From Chitinophaga pinensis (GTDB lineage Bacteria; Bacteroidota; Bacteroidia; Chitinophagales; Chitinophagaceae), in NCBI GenBank assembly GCA_945874755.1, contig CAMCHR010000001.1, positions 1 to 64,000 on the forward strand: a DNA stretch of 64,000 nucleotides. Direction: 5' to 3'. Position numbers and translations under genes: made by a program. Within the stretch, counting starts at the first letter, position 1; each line of letters opens with the position of its first letter. Below, one piece after another: positions 58,612 to 64,000 of this stretch. The notes under the pieces were generated by a model. It was given only the letters and a program-made list of their open reading frames with translations, ran no database searches and had not been told where the DNA came from.

Positions 58612-59661
58612 TTATAGAATCTCCCAAGTCTCTTTACCACGAATTAATTTATCTAAATCCCCCATTCCTTTGCTGGTCATGGCTTCCTCTACTTGCAATG
58701 CCATCATGTCTTCGTAACAAGGACGATCAGCGGTATAGAATACACCAAAAGGACGAGGAAAATAAGCAGCAACTTCGCTAGGGTTATCAAACAAGCGCAC
58801 TAAAACTTGTGCTTTATAAAAATCTTTTTCATCGTGGATCCATAAATCATCTGCACTGTACTTTTCACCAATCGTTACAACTTCTGGACGCAATCCATCA
58901 AAGCGAATACCCATTTCATTGTTCGCACCAAAAGTCAATGGCTTGCCTTGCTCTACAAATAAAGCGTGTAAAGGCTTAGATGCTTTCTCGGTGAAAATTT
59001 CAAAAGCACCATCATTGAAAATATTACAGTTCTGATAAATCTCTAAGAACGAAGATCCCTTATGTTGTTGTGCACGTGTGATCATCGTTTGTAAATGCTT
59101 AGGATCACGATCCATGCTACGCCCAATAAAACTTGCATCCGCACCCAATGCCAATGCAGCAGGATTAAATGGATGATCAATGCTACCCATTGGAGTACTC
59201 TTAGTGATTTTATTTAATTCAGAAGTGGGTGAGTACTGACCTTTGGTTAAACCATAGATCTGATTATTGAACACTAAAAAATTCACATCAAAATTTCTTC
59301 TCAACATATGAATGGTATGGTTACCACCAATACTTAATGCGTCCCCATCACCAGCAACAATCCAAACACTTAATTCTGGACGAGAAGCTTTTAATCCACT
59401 TGCAATCGCAGTGGCACGACCATGAATAGAGTGCATCCCAAAAGTATTCATATAATAAGGGAAACGGCTACTACAACCAATCCCACTAATGATCACAATA
59501 TTCTCCTTAGGGACGCCAATGGTCGGCATCACTTTTTGTACCTGTGCTAAAATAGAATAGTCCCCACAGCCCGGGCACCAACGTACTTCTTGATCGGTCG
59601 CAAAATCTTTTGCGGTTAATGTAGCTGCTTGTGGAAGTATAGTTTCAGTAGGCATAATCAA
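58612..59661 (-). CDS. korB: 2-oxoacid:ferredoxin oxidoreductase subunit beta
   Basis: WCPGCGDYSILAQVQK, GIGCSSRFPYYMNTFGMHSIHGRATAIASGLK, VAGDGDALSIGGNH, NNQIYGLTKGQYSPTS. Confidence 0.95.
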   Translation of the reverse strand: MIMPTETILPQAATLTAKDFATDQEVRWCPGCGDYSILAQVQKVMPTIGVPKENIVIISGIGCSSRFPYYMNTFGMHSIHGRATAIASGLKASRPELSVWIVAGDGDALSIGGNHTIHMLRRNFDVNFLVFNNQIYGLTKGQYSPTSELNKITKSTPMGSIDHPFNPAALALGADASFIGRSMDRDPKHLQTMITRAQQHKGSSFLEIYQNCNIFNDGAFEIFTEKASKPLHALFVEQGKPLTFGANNEMGIRFDGLRPEVVTIGEKYSADDLWIHDEKDFYKAQVLVRLFDNPSEVAAYFPRPFGVFYTADRPCYEDMMALQVEEAMTSKGMGDLDKLIRGKETWEIL

Positions 59662-59712
59662 ATATTAGGGGCAAAATTACTAAAAATAGCTCGTTTCTTA
59701 TGTAAAAGCAGC

Positions 59713-60861
59713 TTATTTCACCATTCTGCCCTTCCAGGAATAGGTTTTAAGCTGCCCAAATAGGCCTGCTGCAATATTGTAGACAATATGGATGGGTTGA
59801 TAGAAAACAAAATACTTTAGTTCCGGCTGCATCTTAAAAAATTTAGCCACCGGATCCAAGAAGAACAATTCAAAAAAGGTTTTAAAAGCCAGCGCAATTA
59901 TAAGGGAACTCCAGCTACCCAACAATGCTAAACATATAAAACTCAAATTAAAAAAATACACCAGTGTTAAAACCATGGTAATGGAACGATCATCATAGTA
60001 TCTTGCTTTGCTTGCCCAACGAATTCTTTGCATGATAAACCCTTTCCAAGTATCCATTGCAGCCGTCAATACAATGGCATCGGGATGAAATAAATAGCCC
60101 ACTGGTTTGTGCAAAGTCTGTTTCATTTTATGCATTAAAAACATATCATCTCCACTTGCAATATGGTCTACACCTTGGTATCCACCCACTGCAATAAAAG
60201 CCGTTTTTTCAAAACCTAAATTTGCGCCATTGCTCATAGAGTGTTTGCCAGCGCCTACCGCAGCGGCCGTGATACCTTGTAATACTAAAAAATCCAATAA
60301 CTGGAATTGATTTAAAATACCTGCAGTTTTAATGAACATGACAGGCGCAGCTACAAAACAAGGTTGGTGTTGATGGATATACGCGTTGTATAAAAGCAAC
60401 CATTTTTTTGGAACGATACAATCTGCATCAGTAGTCATGATCCAATCCCCTTTCGCCACAGCCACTGCAATCTCAATGGCCTTCTTTTTATACGCTAGGG
60501 TCTCTCCTTCTTTACAATGATCTGCTAATTTCAATAAACGCACTTGAGGATATTGCTGGCTCAATGCTTGCACAATAAAGGCCGTATCATCTTCAGAAAA
60601 ATCATCAATCACAATAATCTCAAAAGCAGCACTAGGATAATCCTGATTCAAAATACTATCCACGCATGCTTTGATATTAGCAGCTTCGTTTCGGGCTGGA
60701 ATAATAACAGTGAATTGGGTGGATGACTGGTTGGGGCTAAGCGCTTCTATTTGGTTTGAATGGAATAACTGCATTTTGCCAAACCAAAAGCGGTAAGCCA
60801 TTAAGATAACGGCATACATCATAGTTAAGATAGCTACAACCCAATCCAATAGATACTCCAT
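59713..60861 (-). CDS. Glycosyltransferase family 2 membrane protein
   Basis: FTVIIPARNEAANIKACVDSILNQDY, VIDDFSEDDT, TTDADCIVP, RIRWASKARYY; C-terminal TM segments. Confidence 0.93.
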   Translation of the reverse strand: MEYLLDWVVAILTMMYAVILMAYRFWFGKMQLFHSNQIEALSPNQSSTQFTVIIPARNEAANIKACVDSILNQDYPSAAFEIIVIDDFSEDDTAFIVQALSQQYPQVRLLKLADHCKEGETLAYKKKAIEIAVAVAKGDWIMTTDADCIVPKKWLLLYNAYIHQHQPCFVAAPVMFIKTAGILNQFQLLDFLVLQGITAAAVGAGKHSMSNGANLGFEKTAFIAVGGYQGVDHIASGDDMFLMHKMKQTLHKPVGYLFHPDAIVLTAAMDTWKGFIMQRIRWASKARYYDDRSITMVLTLVYFFNLSFICLALLGSWSSLIIALAFKTFFELFFLDPVAKFFKMQPELKYFVFYQPIHIVYNIAAGLFGQLKTYSWKGRMVK

Positions 60862-60939
60862 GTGGCAAAGTTAAAGGGTAAATATTTGGTAGAATCCTTA
60901 AAATCGTTGTACTTTTATAATAGTTGCATAACTAACTAT

Positions 60940-61380
60940 ATGTCAAACAACCAATTTAAAAGAGGGGAATTATACAGCGTCATCAATGGCGTTGCCTCTA
61001 CCTCTGTTGCAAGAAGATTGCAAAAGAATTTCCGCAATGCAGGATTAGAAATTACCATTGAACAATGGTCCATCTTATACCATTTATGGAAAGAGGATGG
61101 CTTGAGCCAACAAGAATTATGTACCCGAACATTTAGAGATAAAGCAAGTATCACTAGACTGATAGACAATATCGAAAAATTAGGATTGGTTGAAAGAATT
61201 GCATCTAAAGATGACAGAAGAGTCAATTTGGTGTATTTAACAGATGCCGCGAAACCCTTACAGGAAGCGACTTACAACATAGCCAATCAAACTATGAACG
61301 AGGCGTTACAAGGCATTAGTAAAGAAGAAATAGAAATAGTAAAAAGTGTTTTTCAACGCGTATACGAGAATAGTAAATAA
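60940..61380 (+). CDS. MarR family transcriptional regulator
   Basis: LSQQELCTRTFRDKASITRLIDNIEKLGLVERIASKDDRRVNLVYLTDAAK; ATG 60940 preferred. Confidence 0.92.
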   Translation: MSNNQFKRGELYSVINGVASTSVARRLQKNFRNAGLEITIEQWSILYHLWKEDGLSQQELCTRTFRDKASITRLIDNIEKLGLVERIASKDDRRVNLVYLTDAAKPLQEATYNIANQTMNEALQGISKEEIEIVKSVFQRVYENSK

Positions 61381-61394
61381 TTAAATTATATTTT

Positions 61395-63170
61395 ATGGCA
61401 GCAACAATCCAAGGTGGAGAATGGATCATTAAAGAAGTAAAATCCGAAGATGTTTTCATTCCAGAAGAATTCAATGAGGAACAATTGATGGTACGTGATA
61501 TGTGTACCCAGTTTTTAGAAACCGAAGTGTTACCTGTCGTAGAAAGAATGGATAAATTAGAGCCAGGTTTAATGCCAGGCCTACTAGCAAAAGCAGGTGA
61601 ACAGGGCTTATTAGGGGTTTCCGTGCCAGAACAATATGGCGGGATGGGGAAAGATTTTATTACTTCAACCATTGTTGCAGAATACCTTGGAGGCGGCTAT
61701 TCTTTCTCTGTTGCCAACGCTGCACATACGGGTATTGGCACCCTACCGATTTTATATTTTGGTACCGAAGCACAAAGAGCAAAGTATGTTCCCAAATTAG
61801 CAAGCGGAGAATTTAAAGGTTCTTATGGATTAACAGAACCAAATAGCGGATCAGATGCATTGAGTGCAAAGACCACTGCAAAATTATCTGCGGATGGTAA
61901 ACATTATTTATTGAATGGACAAAAATGTTGGATCACCAATGGTGGATTCGCAGATATCTATACTGTGTTTGCAAAAATAGATGGCGAGCAATTTACAGCA
62001 TTCATTGTAGAGCGCGGCATGGAAGGATTCACACTTGGACCTGAAGAACATAAAATGGGTATCAAAGGATCTTCTACCGTGCAATTGTATTTTCAGGATT
62101 GTAAAGTTCCAGTAGAAAATGTGTTAGGAGAAATTGGAAGAGGGCATATCATCGCATTCAATATTTTAAATATTGGAAGATTAAAATTAGGTGCAGCTAC
62201 CATTGGTGGTGCAAGAAGAGCATTGAGCACTACGGTAAAATATGCCAAAGCAAGAGAGCAATTTAAATTGCCGATTGTGAAGTTTGGTGCCATCAGACAT
62301 AAGTTAGCCGAAATGGCCATACGTTTATGGGTAGGCGAAGCGGCATTGTATAGAGTAGCAAAGAATATTGACGAAAAAGAACATGAATTATTGGTAGCAG
62401 GGAAAGATTTATCAACTGCATTATTAGGTGGCGCAGAAGAGTATGCCATTGAATGTGCCATCTTAAAAGTTTTTGGATCCGAAGTATTAGATTTTGTAGT
62501 TGACGAAGGCGTTCAAATACACGGAGGCAATGGTTACAGTGATGAGTATGAAATTTCAAGAGCTTATCGTGATAGTAGAATCAATAGAATCTACGAAGGT
62601 ACCAATGAAATCAACCGTTTACTGACAGTGGATATGGTATTGAAAAGAGCCATGAAGGGACAATTAGATTTAATGGGACCAGCAATGAACGTTCAAAAAG
62701 AATTAATGAGTATCCCAGATTTTGGTGACCAAGATGATGCCCCATTTGCAAAAGAGCATCAAGCGATTGATAATTTTAAGAAATGTATTTTGATGGTAGC
62801 TGGGGCTGCGGTACAAAAATTAATGATGACCTTAAGTAAGGAACAAGAGATCTTAATGAATATTGCGGATATGTCTATTGTGACTTACCATGCTGAATCT
62901 GCCTTATTGAGATTAGAGAAATTAAGTAAAACAAAATCAGAAGCAGAACTAGCAGTTCAGACTGCCATTGTTAAAACATATATCTATGATGCTGCTGACG
63001 CTATCAACAAAGCAGGTAAAGATGCATTGAATAGTTTTGCAGATGGAGATGAATTACGCATGATGCACATTGGTTTAAAGCGATTCACAAAAGTGGATCC
63101 ATTCAATACCAAGGAAGCAAGAAGAACCATCTGCGCGCAATTGGTAGCCGACGACGGATATAAGTTATAA
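61395..63170 (+). CDS. Acyl-CoA dehydrogenase family protein
   Basis: YGLTEPNSGSDALSAKTTA, CWITNGGFADIY, QIHGGNGYSDEYEISRAYRDSRINRIYEGTNEINRLL. Confidence 0.95.
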   Translation: MAATIQGGEWIIKEVKSEDVFIPEEFNEEQLMVRDMCTQFLETEVLPVVERMDKLEPGLMPGLLAKAGEQGLLGVSVPEQYGGMGKDFITSTIVAEYLGGGYSFSVANAAHTGIGTLPILYFGTEAQRAKYVPKLASGEFKGSYGLTEPNSGSDALSAKTTAKLSADGKHYLLNGQKCWITNGGFADIYTVFAKIDGEQFTAFIVERGMEGFTLGPEEHKMGIKGSSTVQLYFQDCKVPVENVLGEIGRGHIIAFNILNIGRLKLGAATIGGARRALSTTVKYAKAREQFKLPIVKFGAIRHKLAEMAIRLWVGEAALYRVAKNIDEKEHELLVAGKDLSTALLGGAEEYAIECAILKVFGSEVLDFVVDEGVQIHGGNGYSDEYEISRAYRDSRINRIYEGTNEINRLLTVDMVLKRAMKGQLDLMGPAMNVQKELMSIPDFGDQDDAPFAKEHQAIDNFKKCILMVAGAAVQKLMMTLSKEQEILMNIADMSIVTYHAESALLRLEKLSKTKSEAELAVQTAIVKTYIYDAADAINKAGKDALNSFADGDELRMMHIGLKRFTKVDPFNTKEARRTICAQLVADDGYKL

Positions 63171-63192
63171 GTAAGTATTGATTTGGAATTGT

Positions 63193-63226
63193 AAAAAAGG
63201 CCGCTCAAATTTGAGCGGCCTTTTTT
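63193..63226. terminator. Bidirectional intrinsic terminator between convergent genes
   Basis: Perfect 34-bp palindrome aaaaaaggccgctcaaatttgagcggcctttttt. Confidence 0.93.
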
Positions 63227-63714
63227 TAAACGATCCTTACATTTCTTGAAAAACTTTCTTCTAATGAAATGAAAGTTTCTGTACGCTCAATTCCTTTTAT
63301 TTTTTGTAGTTCGTCATGCAAGACATAACGTAATTGCTGAATGTCTTTACAAACAATTTCAGCGAACATGCTGTAGTTGCCCGTCGTATAATTTAGGCGA
63401 ACAATCTGTGGAATATTTTTCAATGCAAGTGCAACGGCATCATACATCGAACTCTTCTCTAAATACACACCAATAAATGCAATGACATCATAGCCTAAGG
63501 CTTTAAGGTCCACGGCCAATCTTTTACCTTGCACAATACCCAACTCTTCTAATTTTTTAATACGCACATGAATGGTACCACCTGAAACAAAAAGTTGCTT
63601 CCCTATGTCAGCATAAGAAATCTCTCCATCTAGCATCATGATTTGAATAATTTGCAAATCAAGCTGATCTATGCTTTTGTCAATATTCATTTTTGGGTTG
63701 TTTTTTGCTTCCAT
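63226..63714 (-). CDS. Lrp/AsnC family transcriptional regulator
   Basis: SIDQLDLQIIQIMMLDGEISYADIGKQLFVSGGTIHVRIKKLEELGIVQG. Confidence 0.93.
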   Translation of the reverse strand: MEAKNNPKMNIDKSIDQLDLQIIQIMMLDGEISYADIGKQLFVSGGTIHVRIKKLEELGIVQGKRLAVDLKALGYDVIAFIGVYLEKSSMYDAVALALKNIPQIVRLNYTTGNYSMFAEIVCKDIQQLRYVLHDELQKIKGIERTETFISLEESFSRNVRIV

Positions 63715-63946
63715 TTTTAACTATTTATAAATTTAAATGCAAAATATTAGATATTTTATACATTTTAAAATATTTGTTTAAATTATTTACAATATATAGG
63801 CTAATACATTAGTTATGTTTTATCATATATGCATTGAAGCCTTATTGAATAAAGCTGCTAAAATGAAGGCTCTTAAAAATGATGAGTTGATCAAATCTTG
63901 GCATATATACCTCATGGAAGTTCGCCCCTTCCCCCTACAGCAAAAA

Positions 63947-63985
63947 AAAGAAACAACTACGGTATTAAACCATCGTTGTTTCTTT
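63947..63985 (-). terminator. Intrinsic terminator for a minus-strand gene beyond the window
   Basis: aaagaaacaac / gttgtttcttt 11-bp stem; minus strand continues into T-run. Confidence 0.7.
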
Positions 63986-64000
63986 AGTGCTTAAAAAACT

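Noticed and set aside
63815-63994. Small 59-aa ORF MFYHICIEALLNKAAKMKALKND...
   Set aside because: No recognisable family, and its 3' end overlaps a minus-strand terminator hairpin; probably chance.

Overview
AT-rich, gene-dense bacterial chromosomal window. The gene content (GldC, DUF6089, IPExxxVDY-like, split transketolase, TAnnTTTG promoter boxes) points to Bacteroidota, probably Chitinophagaceae; this taxonomy is inference. Most of the window is housekeeping: rpmH/rnpA/yidD, murI, ompH x2, bamA, uppS, nadK, ftsH, rsfS, birA, selD, feoB, cdsA/psd, dusB, tadA, sodA, pdxH, ctaA, rnhB and others. I saw no tRNA, rRNA, CRISPR array, transposase or prophage. Main points of interest: (1) a ~10 kb sugar-oxidation cluster (13.4-23.9 kb) with two Gfo/Idh/MocA oxidoreductases, three TIM-barrel isomerase/epimerases, a GMC oxidoreductase with its subunit 3, a lipoprotein cytochrome c and a DUF1080 protein, apparently split into an exported arm and a cytoplasmic arm around an inverted-repeat divergent promoter; (2) a carB that encodes only the N-terminal half of the carbamoyl-phosphate synthase large subunit, followed directly by an orphan C-terminal transketolase subunit; (3) a ~72-bp tandem repeat array that folds into long hairpins downstream of tadA; (4) a ~106-bp GC-rich inverted-repeat element at 1.7 kb; (5) a bacterial deoxyhypusine-synthase-like gene, a degenerate LuxR-type response regulator, an orphan 2-oxoacid oxidoreductase beta subunit and a second POTRA/beta-barrel gene near bamA. 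All calls were made by reading sequence and the ORF translations; no database search was run.
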